Shown here: piece after piece, positions 1 to 11,899 of the stretch
How the letters are laid out: each line of letters starts with the position of its first letter
How positions within the stretch are numbered: position 1 is the stretch's first letter
Origin: Tausonia pullulans
Taxonomy: Eukaryota > Basidiomycota > Tremellomycetes > Cystofilobasidiales > Mrakiaceae
Reading direction: 5' to 3'
NCBI GenBank assembly: GCA_951802195.1
Contig: OX637639.1
Location: 74,501-138,500 of the forward strand
DNA length: 64,000 nt
Made by a program: the position numbers and the translations under genes
The notes under the pieces: generated by a model
What the model was told of the DNA's origin: nothing
The model's input: only the letters and a program-made list of their open reading frames with translations
The model's database searches: none

Positions 1-415
1 GTCGTCGGCGTTTGTTCTCTTTCCGCTTCGGAGAGCCACCACTGACGCCTCCCCTCCTCCCCCCCCCTCCCCTTTTCACCCCCTACCGTATTGCTTACTA
101 CAGTACTCTGAGCCCCGCGGCATCGACGCCTCGCAGTGGCAGACCGACGTCGACAACCGCATCCGGTTCGGTCTCAAGTCGGCCCTCGCCCTCGGCGTCA
201 TCAAGCCCGGCCAGACCGTCATGTGCGCTCCTTCTCTCTCATCTCTCTTTTCCCCTCTTGCTGGTCCTTGACTGATTCATAAACCGTTCTCGTGTTACAG
301 CGCCGTCCAGGGCTGGAAGGGTGGTCTCGGACACACCAACACGCTCCGGATCCTCAGTGTCCCCACTGACTTCTCTGACCTCGAACTCGCTCCCCTCCCT
401 CCTGTCCGCAAGTAA
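1..415 (+). CDS. PYK1: Pyruvate kinase, C-terminal end (5' part outside window)
   Basis: Glycolytic enzyme that transfers phosphate from phosphoenolpyruvate to ADP in the cytosol. Two exons are visible, 104-222 and 301-415 (stop TAA 413-415). Most of 1-103 reads as an intron ending in ACAG. The first exon encodes a helix containing NRIRFGLKSALALGVIKPGQ. The second begins with the codon split by the intron and encodes AVQGWKGGLGHTNTLRILSV, the pyruvate kinase C-terminal signature (the fungal form is IQGW/F-x-G-G-x-GHTNTLRI). The last residues, after TDFSDLELAPLPP, are a short tail a little longer than in the yeast enzyme. Identity rests only on the last 75 or so residues, but that motif is very specific. 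The upstream exons and promoter are outside the window. Confidence 0.9.
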
Positions 416-1773
416 ATACTGCATTGCTAGGATGTTCTTCTTTTATTCCTACGTTGTGTTTTCGTGCCATCTCGTTCTCTCTGTCTCTTTCTCCCCGGGC
501 CCTCCTCCATCCACCTCGATGTTCTTCTCTCCTTTGAAGACAAACACAAAAACTCGTCAGACATCTATAGATCGCGCCTTTCCATCTTTTCTTGCCCTCC
601 TTCGTGTGAGATCGGAAAAAAAGAAAGATGAGAGTCGTGATGGGGGTCAGAAGCTGTGCTGTGTAACCTGGCTTCTCGCCGCCTTAGTCGAGACCGGGCC
701 CCTTGTCTCTCTGTCTTTCTTTGAGATGAGAGAGCAAGTCGATAGCGGAAGTCTTTGAGGACAGTCAGTTCACGAGACGTCTCGTACGCTGGCTAGTAAG
801 AAGGTATCTGTGATTGACGATGCCGGCGTGCCTCGATCTCAGGCCCTCACTCACTCGTTGTCCTGAGTGCGCTTCCAGGCCTTGGCCCATACTTGGAAAA
901 CGCGCACATGCCCATATTCTTTCCTTACTCCTGAGCCTCCCTTGATCCTCCCCGTTGCCCTGGGCAAGTCTCAGCGGAATGCAGACGCCGCGTGTTCGTT
1001 CGTCCGAGGCATCCATGTCAGCTGGCTTCCCACCATCTCCACTTCGTTCGCCGGTGGAGCCTTGCTCGCTGGGCCATGTGAACGAGCAAGAAAACGGAAT
1101 TTGTCTCTATCTCTCGGCTCTAAGGAAGGTCTTTTCCGGGCCGAGAGAAAGGCTCGTGTAGCTTATTGATTCCAGCCATCACCGGCGCTCTACTCAACGA
1201 TGCCTTCCTCGACCCTCAACGCCTCCTGCTACGGCGGGGCCATGGCGTTCGAGCCCACCCCGTGAGTGGGTGGGAGATGATGGTAGGTCGGCGCGATCAA
1301 GCTTGCGGCGGAGATTGTAACCTGTTCTCGCTTGCTCTCTCTTGTGCCTCCGACTTGCTGATACCCACTTCTCCATCAATCAGGACATCGGAAGGGCCTC
1401 TCCTGGAATGTCCATGTGCCTTCGCGGAGTCGGACGTCGATGATTGACAACTCTTCAAAGCAGCCCGCGCGCTCCGACGGGCGACAAGCCCGGGTGCTTC
1501 GACGGCACGAGGGCCAAGCGAGGCGCGGCCTGAGGGTTCCTCCCTGGCTGGCCCAGCCGGACAACGTATGGAAATGGGTCGTGCCTGACACGCGAGATCC
1601 CCGACGGAGCGATGTCGCGCCCATGGCGCCCTCGGCAGCACTTGATGGCGCTCGCCTCCGCGCGGGCCTGTCCTCGCGCGGCGTCGCTCGCTCGCTCCCA
1701 TCCCGGTCGTTTCCCCATCGACCACTACCAGCTCGCTTTCTCCGTCCGTCTCGTCCCAGCCCGTCGCGTCGCC
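416..1773. other. Intergenic, pyruvate kinase 3' side to hydrolase promoter
   Basis: No convincing gene is seen. The first few hundred bases are pyrimidine-rich and probably the pyruvate kinase 3' UTR. Open frames are present on both strands but have low-complexity, arginine- and serine-rich translations typical of GC-rich noncoding DNA. The last part should hold the promoter and 5' UTR of the gene starting at 1774. Confidence 0.5.
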
Positions 1774-3620
1774 ATGGGCCTTCTCTCCTACATCCAGTCC
1801 ATCACCTTCTGGGGCGTCATCCGCATGGTGGCCAAGCTCGGTGCGTCGTCGTCCGCCGGGCCCTTCTCCCCCTCCACCCCCCCCCCGCCCCCAAGCGTCT
1901 TCTTTCGGAGAAAAGGGCAAGATGGGAGCAAGCCAGGCTGACCCGCGATGCTCCAGGCTTTGGTCTCTCGCTTCTCTTCGTCGGGTTTACGCTCTGCGGA
2001 ATCTGGTTCATGCAGGAGAAGGCTATCTACCCGTGAGTCCTGCTGGCGGCTGACGGAGAAGGCGGGGGAGAGAAGAGCGAGCACGCGGTTTCGCTGGCAT
2101 GCGAGGGAGGGAAGGAGCACGGACGGGATGGACGCGCCGGCCGCCGGCCGATGAGGGTTCAGGTCAGGCGGGCCGGCCGCCTGCAGGCTTGGTCGACCTG
2201 GGATGGTGCTGTCAGGGGAGAGGGGGGCTTGGTCTGGGCTCTCTCGGTTGACGAGCTGGGAACGGGCGACGTGGCAGCGACAGGTCGACGGTCGGGGCTT
2301 CCTCCTTCGCTCCCGTCCCCTCCCTCATCAGCCTGTCGACCCCGTCGCCCGTCTGATGACCTGTCATCACACCTTCTCAGGCGCTGATTTACTCCCCGCC
2401 CGTGTTTCCTCTAGTGCCCAGTACCCCGAGGGATCGCGCGAGACGGTCGACAAGCCCGACAAGCACGGCCTTGCGTTCACCGAGCCCGAGCTCACGACCC
2501 CGGACGGCGTCAAGCTCAAGACGTACCTCATGACTGCTCAGGGTGTTGACGTGGGTGTCATGCTGTTCTTCCTGATAGATTCATAGCTCGTGCTAACCCC
2601 CCCCCCCTCCAATGCGATAGTTCAAGCGCCGGCCTACGGTCATCTACTTCCACGCCAACGCCGGCAACATGGGCCACCGTCTCCAGGTGGCCAAGGTCTT
2701 CGTCTCCCAGCTCAAGCTCAACTGCCTCATGCTCTCCTACCGCGGTTACGGTCTCTCCGAAGGTTCCCCGAACGAGAAGGGCATCAAGCTCGACGGGCAG
2801 ACGGCTCTCGACTTTGTGACGAACCACAACGAGCTTAGCAAGACACCGATTGTGCGTCGTATCATCTGTCGAGTAGTGCTTGAAAGAGGAAGAGAAAGAG
2901 AGAGAGAGAGACTGACTGACTTGCTCATACACGCTCGTTAGATCTTCTACGGACAGTCTCTCGGAGGCGCCGTCGCCATCAACCTCGCCGCCGACAACCC
3001 CGAGGTCGTGAGTGACCCTTTCCTTTCCCTCTTGTTCGCTCTTCCCATCGCGTAGCTCTAACGTCTACTCAACCTCTCCCCTTCCCCAGCCCGCCGCCGT
3101 CATCGTCGAGAACACGTTCCTCGACATGCCCTCGCTCGTCCCTCACTTTGTCAAGCCTCTCGCGTTCCTCACGTTCCTCCTCCACCAGATCTGGCCCTCG
3201 GCCGAGCGATTGGCGACGGTCCCGGGCGACCTGCCGATGCTCTTCCTCTCCGGAGGCAAGGACGAGATTGTGCCGAAGCAGCAGATGGCGGACGTGCGTC
3301 GCGCTCTCTCCCTTTTCTCCTGCCCCGCGATGATGTGAACCCGATGCTGACGACCGCGACCGCTCCACCAGCTCTACAAGATCGCCCAGCGTCGATCCCA
3401 CGGCTGGGGCAAGGGCAACTCGCAGTTCAAGCTCTTCCCGAACGGGACCCACAACGACACGGTCGCCCAGAAGGGCTACTTTGAGGAGGTCCACAGCTTC
3501 CTCGAGAGCAAGGTGATGAAGACCGCCGGGGGAAGCAGGGCTGTTGGACGGGGGGCGAGGTTCCTGGAGAGGGAGAGGAAGGAGAAGAAGGAAGCAACGT
3601 TTGCTGCTGGGGAGATGTAA
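1774..3620 (+). CDS. Bem46/ABHD13-like alpha/beta hydrolase, N-terminally membrane-anchored
   Basis: Serine hydrolase of the Bem46/ABHD13 family; the natural substrate of the family is not settled. Seven exons are read: 1774-1840, 1957-2032, 2415-2550, 2621-2851, 2942-3007, 3090-3293 and 3372-3620. The N-terminus has one hydrophobic segment (GFGLSLLFVGFTLCGIWFM), a signal anchor. The fold motifs follow in order: oxyanion region YFHANAGNMGHR, the RGYGLSEG strand-turn, nucleophile elbow FYGQSLGGAVA (Ser in GQSLGG), acid LSGGKDEIVP and histidine in PNGTHNDT. All catalytic residues are present. The C-terminus ends in a basic and acidic tail. The start was chosen because it places the anchor at the N-terminus and lies in a CGCC-ATG-G context. 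The end is uncertain by one base because of local homopolymers. Bem46 proteins act at ER or plasma membrane in fungi and affect polarity; that role is only inferred here. Confidence 0.88.
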
Positions 3621-4114
3621 AAGGATGGCGAGAGGGGGGGGGGGGGGGGGTGAACTTTTAGAAGCGGAGATCAAAAGATTCAATTGCAAGTTTGTGCCCT
3701 TCCTCGCTGCAGATCGGGAGAAAGGATGAGGCGATGACTAGCGTTCCTCTCCCCCTCGGGCAAGCGTATCTGTCATCTTCCATAACCAGAAACCCGGTCA
3801 CCCTTTCTCGCGGTCATGCGCGGTGGTTGCATCTAGCGGTACGTAAATGGCGCCGTCGGAGACAGCCGCTGATTGCTTAACGTCCTGCAGGTGGTGGAAA
3901 TAGGGAGGCAGAGTGGCGTGCAGGGAACCAACCGGTCAGTGACAGACAGCCCTGCGGAAACCGGCGGCCGCCGTTCTCGCACGTCTCCTTCGGTGGCCGC
4001 ACGCCCCGGATTGCACTCAGCTCGGCGAGCACTCGAGAGACATCCCACTCTTCGCATGATACCAGCCTCCATTCATGGCAGGAGAAACAGAAACCCGACT
4101 AAGCTGCTGAATCG

Positions 4115-4505
4115 TCCCCGTTTGCTGCAGCCATGCATGCCTGGACGACGACGACGACTTTCTGCCACCCGTTCGTTCGTCCAGCCCAACGAACGGCCCC
4201 GGCGCCGGGCCAAGAGTTGCAAACTTCCTCACATCTAGTCTCTCGCCCATCGGATGATCTGGCCGGGTTCCTCTGGCTCCATCAATCAACACGGTCCAGC
4301 ACCAAGGCGCTCGAGACGAGGTGGGGCGTTTCGAGGCTCGACAGGCTCAAGATCTAGCATCATCCAGCAGCTATCTATCTATCTTTCCCCTTGAATGTCA
4401 CCTTGATCCACAGAGTGGCTCGTAGCTTCCCTGGATCTACTCCTTTTTTTTCCCCCTGACCTGATCCCTAAGCCCAAAGATTGGCGTGGGAACACCGGGA
4501 TAGAG
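4115..4505 (+). pseudogene. Decayed partial copy of the sterol glucosyltransferase gene
   Basis: Two blocks resemble the middle of the intact sterol glucosyltransferase gene about 9.3 kb downstream on the same strand. Block one (about 4130-4165) encodes TTTTTFCHPFV, matching PWTPTTSFCHPLV of the gene, and is followed by weaker similarity through ACCAAGGCGCTCG to CTCGACAGGCTCAAG. Block two (about 4425-4485) matches the next exon, with CTTCCCTGGATCTACTCC against CTTCCATGGATCTACTCC, then a shared CCCAA(A/G)GATTGGCGTG. The two blocks are separated by about 70 bases where the gene has an intron of about 60, so the copy looks like duplicated genomic DNA, not a reverse-transcribed mRNA. The frame is interrupted and both gene ends are missing, so this cannot be a functional enzyme. 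Similarity may reach back to about 3970 (TTCTCGCAC word) but is too weak to include. Confidence 0.72.
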
Positions 4506-6778
4506 TACAGGCCTTTGCTGTACTCCATCCGGACGGCAAAGCCGACGGCCGCCGCACTTGTGGCACACACACACATGGGCGGGGGCTCAGCCAGCAGCAG
4601 CCAGCAGCGTCGCGCCCTACTTGTGCGATTCGTGCGAGAAAGGTCGCCTGCCCCTCACATTGAGGTGAGCGAGACGGGAAACACGAGGATCAACTTCTCT
4701 CCCCTTAGCGCCAAAGGCCTAGTTGAGCAGCAGACAATGGATGTGGGTTTGGCAGACTCCGATTGGACGCTCCAGCCCAGGATGCCCGAAGCCAAGCGAT
4801 GATAGCGGGCCCGCCTTATCGACCCAAGTCCCGGGAGCGAGGCCTTGTTTGTAGGGGCAAAGCCGCCTGACATTGGGTGCTGGTAGCCTGTCAACCGGCC
4901 GCTGCTTGAGCGAGGAGGACGGTGGCCGAGGAGGCCAGGGAACGGGCATGCGCGCTCAGGCGATTCGTTGGTCGGAGGATGGACTTCGGATCCATTTAGG
5001 GGAGCAAAGACGCACAAGCTTGAGAGAGAGACGGGGAAATCTGTCATGTCTAAAGCTGGTCCTTGGGATGGGAAAGGGAGGGAAAAAAACAAGCGCGGGA
5101 GTCGAGGATGCAGTCGATAGAGACTGATGGATGAGATCCTCGTTCATCCTTGGTCGTCCGACGCTGCTAGCTTGATCCCCTTATCAGAGGCTACCGAAAA
5201 GAGGCTGGGCTGTATAAGAAGCCTCGCGGGGCAGCGAGTATGCCTCATGGCGGCGCGACGTCTGAGAGATGAAACCAACCAGCGGAGGTGGATGTCGAGG
5301 GATGGCGGCGCCCGGGAAACTTGATACGCTCGCTGAGGCCGAAAATCAAGACTTTGTGGTCAGGTCGAGACTTGCGAGATGCGATGGTTCAGAGTTGATG
5401 ATGGGTGCCACTCAGAGGTTTCGATCTGAGAATCAATCGACACTGCTTCTGTGAGGGGTCCTTTCGTCCGAAGAAGCTGAACGTGCCGTTTCTTAGAGCG
5501 CTCAGAGACGAGCTGCATGCTGCAAGGACGGCCAAACGAAGATGTAAAGGAGCATCGCGACCAACTGTGAGGAGGAAGGAGACGTCGGTTGATATTGCTC
5601 ATGCCCACTCCTACAGTGCGCCACGGAGACGAACTAGAGGAGTGGGATCGAAGGCATAAATATGGCTCTCATGGGTAACGATGTACACCCTGTATCCCTG
5701 TCACCGAACGTAGCGGAAGAACTAGTTCTATGGACGACGTAGGCATGTCAATATGCAAGCCCATGGGGCCGAGGATGACCCACGTAGACCTCACAGTAAA
5801 AGGCGAGGCCGGCAAGGATGGCGTTGTCGGCGATTCCAACGGCCGTGGCCCAGATTTCGGGATGAACCCTTCGACCGGCACACTGGTGATCTAGGCCGCC
5901 CAGGCGACAAAGAGGGTGGGGGTCGAGGTCTGTAGTCAGGGGAGAAGGTCATGCATCAGGTTTTGACGTGGGAAAGCCGGGAAAGTGGAGACAAACAAAC
6001 TCGAGTTGAATTTATGTGAGCACGTTACATTCGGGTTCAAGGAGGAGGGCAGGGATGGGTGGGGGTCCAGCGAGAGGGCGGAGGATGGTGGTCTTATTCT
6101 GGTGTACGCCGTGGGTGGGTGGTCGTTGAGAGGACGAAAAGAGAGAAAGACATTGCTCTCGGCTATTTTCACGAGAATGAGAGTCCATCTAAGGAGAAGC
6201 GTCCAGGAAATAGTGGCGAAATGGAGGCGGCGCTGGCTGGAGCTGTTTCCGGTTGCCAGTCAGGTGTCTTAGCGGCGAGGGCACAGAAAACGGGAGGAGC
6301 GTCGGCCAGCGCTTTTCCACATAAGGTGAGGATGTCTGGGATAAACTGATTTCGTCTCCTCTTGGGCTCGGGTCGTCGGGAGGCAAAGGTACAAGCAAAT
6401 GTCTTTATTCATCGTCGAGTGACAGGTGACAGGAGGTGTGGCGGCTCAACTGAGCTGTGGATTTCCGGAATGTCGAGCATTGCGATTCAAAATAGCCAAG
6501 AAAACGGCTGTGTCTACTGAGGGGGTTGGCCAAGCATCGCGAGCATCGGATCCACCAGCACGAGTCCTTCGTGGTCGCCGTTCACCTCGCTGGTGTTGGA
6601 CGAGGAGGGAGTCCCGAAGTTGAGAGGCACTGCAGGAAGGAGGGCTGCTCAGCTGCACTCTGCCGTCACCAGAGACCGCTCGAGGGAGAAGAGACACACG
6701 CTGTCTCGGAGGAGAGGCCGGGAACACGCCCCATACTTGTTCGAAGTCGGTAGCTAGAGGGAGGGGCGAGGCAGCGAG
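4506..6778. other. Intergenic stretch with one coding-like fragment
   Basis: No complete gene is seen in about 2.3 kb. The 3621-4114 stretch before the pseudogene is likewise empty apart from a run of G at about 3635-3651. On the minus strand about 5,930-5,750 there is an open stretch preceded by an ACTACAG acceptor whose translation includes PEIWATAVGIADNAILAGLA. Its codon use is gene-like and it looks like a membrane segment, but it ends at a stop and no neighbouring exons could be joined. It may be a gene remnant like the pseudogene next to it. Confidence 0.45.
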
Positions 6779-9700
6779 TCAGCAAGCAAATGAAGCTTCA
6801 GGTCGCCGAAAGTCGGAGGAAATCCAGGACTGACCACCAAATAGCTCCCAGATTGCTCCCCAGGCATCCGGTCCCTCGCCGCCGCCGGCGGGGTTCATCA
6901 TTGAACGCGCCTCCTGCAGTAACAGATCCGGATCCAACACAGCGGATGACCCCATCTGGGTGCGAGGGTCTCCGGCCCACCGGGCAACGCAGACGAGCGG
7001 CAGGGTTTGGTAATGGCCCTCATCGTCGATGACCTTTTCGAGCTTCGCCTTGCCCTCCCTCAGCCTTTGCTCGCGCTCATTCCGGCGGGAGAGCGACTCC
7101 GCAAAATAGTCGATGCGAGGTGCAATGAGGATTTGAAGGATTTCCCTGGGTATGCCCGCAGAGACAAAGTGGATCAAAGGCTGGACAAAGAGAGAGTTAT
7201 GCGATTGACGTTCGAGGGGACTTACAGGCCACGCATGACGACGCCGTACCGATTCCTAGTCTTCGTGAGAAGGAAAATGCATCGCTCTACCCCGGAGACG
7301 GCGATCGCTGGATCACTGACGAGGCCTGTCGACTGAGTGCCCCATATCGCAATGAGGAGAATGAGAGCGAATGTCTAAAGTGAGCGGGGAGAAATCAGCT
7401 GTCAGCCCAGGTCTAAAGATACAGTGAAAAGTAGCCGCGAGCTCACGTAGCAGTCAAAGAGTGATTGGATCAAAACCCAGCCCGTTCTCTGAAAGTAGAG
7501 CTGCCCAAGGGCAGCCCCCCGGTTGGCAGCATCAATGCAGACGGTGAACGATTTGCGCGATGCCGAGACGGGCTTTCGGACGCTCGGAAGGTTGGGACGA
7601 TGAAGCATCGTCGTGACGAAGAAGAAGTGAGAATGCAGCTAAAAGAGAAGCGGAGGAGAGAAATTCAGGGTCCCGCCGTGGCATCGAGAAAGAGGTGAGA
7701 GGAGCCCGCCTCACGTGTGAACTCTGGTGAAAGTAGACCGGATCCGGTTGGTTGATATCCCACTGAGTGCTGAAAAGGGAAGAAGTTAACCTGTCCGTCT
7801 AGTCCTCGAGCCTCGACGTGAAGGGCGTTAGCGAGATTGACGCACTGTGGAGGAAGTTCAGAATGCCACTTTGCAAGCCTTCCATCAAGCTCGTGAACGA
7901 TGTCTTCGATGGCTCGGTTCGACGGTTTGATCGAGTACTAGCAAGGGAAGGGCGGATTAACAACGAGCAATTGGCAAGAGGGGACACATGGCGCAAAATC
8001 GTACCAGCTGAGTCAAGATGGACGCGAGGATCTTGGCAAGCCCGATAAGAGCGATGAAACACGACATTGAACTTGGCCGATCGGCCGGCTGCTGGAAGCG
8101 CGTCTCATCGGGCATAGCCATCCAGAACTCGTCGTCGCAGTCGTGCGGTAGATCGGAGTCAAAGCTGAGCGAGACAAGGGATTGATTAGCCTGAAGAAAC
8201 GAAGGTGACATACGACTATGACTCACATGTCTTCGGAGAGCGACACCGGGCGCCCCCAGTAGGCCGCCTGGAGGCAGTCTTGGACGTAAAGGCTAATAGG
8301 GACCGTCAGCCCCACTATGACTCCCCAAGCTAGCGAACAGGGACGTACCACCAGAAGGCCCTTCGGTACATCTCATTCTCCACCGAGTCCAAGGTCCTCT
8401 CGACGTGGTGCCGGTGGAGGCCAATGTTCTGGAAGATTACCATCAGATCTCATGTCAAAAGTTTCTCGGCCAAGGGGACTAGTGCACCTGTGCGAATCGC
8501 AATCCTTCCGAGATGGCCGCTAGGGTCGCGATCGGCTGCATGGAGTACTGGAGAAAGTGCACAAGGAGCTGGAGGGGCGGCTCTCGTCAGAACAAGAAAG
8601 AAGAAAGGTCGAAGACTAAGCCGAGGAGAAGAACGAACAACCGAGATTTGCAAGTCAAACAACTGAGTCGGCGCAGAGCGGTGGCGGATAAAGCGGCTGA
8701 AAGCGTGATAATACACCCAGCCGGCGGACCTCGCTGCGAGGATCGATGGCGCATCAACAGGTGAGCTTGAGTGAGCACTTGCGGTAGGCCTGGAGTTACC
8801 TTCATACAGGCCACCGTTCGGATGCGGCATGCGCACGCGAGCGTCGTCCCTATGCACGAAGCGAGAGCCAACAGCGAAGACGAGGTAGCAGACCTGGGCG
8901 AAGCTGGGATTCGCCTCCCATAATCGAGCGCCAAATTGCCTGCGGATTAATCCCGAGTCGTGAGCTGGAGTCGGGAGAGGTGAAGATTGAAAAGTTGCGC
9001 TTACTGAAGAAAGGTCGGTAGGTGAAGAAGCGGGTAACAGGCATTGACATGCTCGAACTGGCCCGGTGCAAGACGTGAGTGAAAAGGAACTTGCATCTGT
9101 GTCCAGTGGAACCCACTCACGTAGAGGTTGATGAGATGGCGAGCGAGCTGGTCGTCGGGCCAATAATAGAGTGGGTCCAGCATTTCGATCTCTTGTAGCT
9201 CCGATGGACTGAGGCCCTCGTGGGAGGGCCGGAAAGACAACATGACTGACGGCATCTCCTCCCAAGGCGGTATACGGTAGAACTATGGCACGAAGTGGAC
9301 ATCAGCCGTCCTTTCAGACATCAACGCTGTTCCGAGCAAGCCTACATTCTGCCTTGACTCGGAGGCATGAAGGATAAGCTCCTCGCCGACTGCGCTTTGG
9401 AATCAGCATCAAGGATTTTGAGCAGAGATATTGAAAGAGCAACGCACATCGCTGCGGGTGACCAGCGTGTTTGAATTCAGCAGCATCGTAGAGCAGAGGG
9501 AGCGGCGATGACTGAGATAGAAGATGAATGAGAGGGAGCAAAAGCGGACTTAAAAGGGAAATAGATCGACTGACACTGCCCATGTAGTGTCTGGAGGATG
9601 TTCAAGACGTCAAAAGGCATGCCCGAAAGGCTTGGAGGGAAAATGCGACGGACCGATACAAGCTCTCTTCACGGTGCGCGTACGACTTGAACTTCGCCGT

Positions 9701-10962
9701 TTCGTGAATTGGCTGTTGCAGACCGGAGACCAACTTGGACGCCGGCGATGGTGATCCTTTGCCCGTAAGGATGTCCTCAGTCAAGGGTAATGCCCCGACG
9801 GTGGGAGCGGATGGAGAAGGAGCGGGAGAAGCAGGGAGAGCAGAACTGGGCGTTGCCTGTGATGAGGCGGGGTCGCCTGTCGAAGTCTCTGTCGATTGTG
9901 AGGGTCCCAACTTCTCAGATCCCGCCGACGAAAGCGACCGCTGACCTGGTGGCCGCTGCTGACCCGAGGGCTGAGGGCCGAGAGCCGCCCGTTTACGACC
10001 AAAGAACTGATCGGGGAACAGGGGGGGACCAAATTCATCCGTGATGTCGAGGTTGGGATGGTGCTACCAAGGGGAGGAGAAAGTAATCAGGCTCTATCCG
10101 GCCAAGTTGGGGACAGGGGCCAAACCTGAGAGATGAACTGGGGGCGAGGGGAAGGTATGAGAGCATTAGTTAGTCATGGTTAGTCATAGATTAGGTAAGC
10201 CCGTCATTCTCTGGGAACTCACAGCCTCAAGCCTCTCGACACGGTGCTCCAGACTCTCGATATAGCTGGTGGATATGTACCCAAGGAAAACAAGCGTCAG
10301 CGGCAAGTCCTCGTTGAAGGAGCGCGAGTCCGGTCTTCATGCACAGGTCGACGCATCGATCGCTCTTAAGCGAAACTCGACTCACCCTTTGGGCGGCGCC
10401 CGCTGGGTCGAGGTAGCTTCGTAGCTGCAGCTCCTCTTGGCCAGCATGCAATTGGTGCATCCTGAGAGCAAGATTATGGATGGATGACAAGAAGGACGTC
10501 AAGATCGACACCTTGAAGCAGGCAGACCAAAACGCACGTCGGTCGACACTCTCGGGGCCGTCGCAGCGTTGCTGTTAGGACAGACAAGGTCATCGGACTA
10601 GCTCAAGCATCATGGGGGTAGAAGCGTAGAACACTGGTTGGCTAACCTTCCTGCGTCGACAGCCATCGCCTGGAAAGGGTTACACGCGTGTCCAAACCAA
10701 GACGTCCGGTCAGTTCAACAGTTCAGTATCGGGCTCGAGAAGCTTCTCTCTCCCGATGGTGCCATTGCTCGTGGTCCCGCATCGAGGCAATCCATAGCTG
10801 AAACCTGAGAGCAAGGGACAGATAGAAACAATAGAATGGGGACTTACAGGCCCTCTGGAGCTTTCGCTTCTTGAGTGGAGGTTGTCTTGCGCTGCCTGAG
10901 CTTCCGCCCGCCTCGGGAAGGGGGCTCTCCACGTCAGGGCCGGACAGGCCGTTGGGGAACAT
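6779..10962 (-). CDS. Zn2Cys6 fungal transcription factor with fungal-specific TF (MHR) domain
   Basis: Nuclear DNA-binding regulator of the Gal4-type zinc-cluster class; target genes unknown. After a Ser-rich N-terminus and a basic KKRKLQRA stretch comes a canonical cluster, C-x2-C-x6-C-x5-C-x2-C-x6-C: ACDGCRRRKQRC, then DGPERCTNCMLAKRSC. A linker and short coiled coil (YIESLEHRVERLEA) follow. The cluster is assembled from four exons, including 10647-10669 (23 nt) and 10550-10571 (22 nt); FISQ is a 12-nt exon at 10127-10138. The middle carries FYRIPPWEEMPS and LDPLYYWPDDQLARHLINLY, then YPLLHLPTF, the start of the fungal transcription factor domain. That domain continues with VCYLVFAVGSR, VHFLQYSMQPIATLAAISEG and RRAFW to the C-terminus, near 6779. 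Roughly 15 introns are needed. The join around 9,420-9,600 could not be resolved in frame. It is transcribed divergently from the sterol glucosyltransferase. The start ATG at 10962 is the first in frame before the cluster. Confidence 0.85.
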
Positions 10963-11899
10963 TCGCTCGTTCTCGAGGTGGGTGAGGGGTCCTGGTGTTT
11001 CTACTTGTTTGGGTCTGTCCCGTGAGACTTGATGGTCGTTTGCCGGAAGGACGCATGAACTGTCCCAGAGCGGCGCGAGTGACGACCCACCCACCCTCGA
11101 GGTGTTGGCAGGCAGGGCCCGCTGCGCGTTGCCTTCATCTCTTTCCATTTGTGCCTGACAGAGTGACCTCCAGACACAGGCCAACGAAGCAGCTGCCACT
11201 GTATCCTTATCGTCCTCAGTGCTGTTAGCGAGATCTGTATGCGCCGCCCGCTGGACGACGTCGCGGTAGTCCGACGCCCAGCTTCAACCTCCCAGGGGAT
11301 GGGGAAGTGCGGCCACTGCTGTTTGGTTGCAATGCAAGTCTTCTCTTCGGCCCCCGCGCGTTTTCTGCCGGCGGCCGAAGTGAGACAAACATCTGAGAGC
11401 GCGAGCATCAATTATTTATGGTGCTTAAGAGTGCTGGGGACAAAATGCTTCCGATATGCCCTCAATTTGGAGTGCTCGAAGAAGGAAGGCAAAGCAGTGA
11501 ACGAGCCTATGTGGGAATTGCGCTTTCTCATTCTCGCTGCCTTTGTAAGAGATGGCCTCTATGCAGGCTCCGGAAATCGGGGTTCATCTACGAACACGCT
11601 TTCGACCACTGCCACAAATTCCCAAGTTTCGTCATGGACAGCCTTCGAGCTCGTGCGCGCTGTATTCCTCCTGTTTCGTACGAGGCGGACATTATCCTTC
11701 TGCCCTGGCTGGCTTCTGGTTGCGCCTCCCTTGCTAGGCCGGCTTGAAACGCCTGCGGAGGGACGCCGAGGCCTCCGTCCATGGCTCAAGGCGTCCGGGG
11801 CTGCGTCGCGGGCGTCACCGATCAGCCCGTAGCTCGAGGCATCATGCATCGCGCACAACCTTCTTCCCCCCCAGCCCCCACCTCTCCATCCCAAGGATC
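10963..11899. other. Divergent promoter region, transcription factor / sterol glucosyltransferase
   Basis: About 940 bases between two divergent start codons. Open frames exist on both strands but none carries a recognisable protein. It should contain both promoters and 5' leaders; no individual site could be supported. Confidence 0.45.

Noticed and set aside
1297-1920. Long minus-strand open frame (207 codons) before the hydrolase gene
   Set aside because: Arg/Gly-rich low-complexity translation, overlaps the real first exon of the plus-strand hydrolase, no conserved motif.
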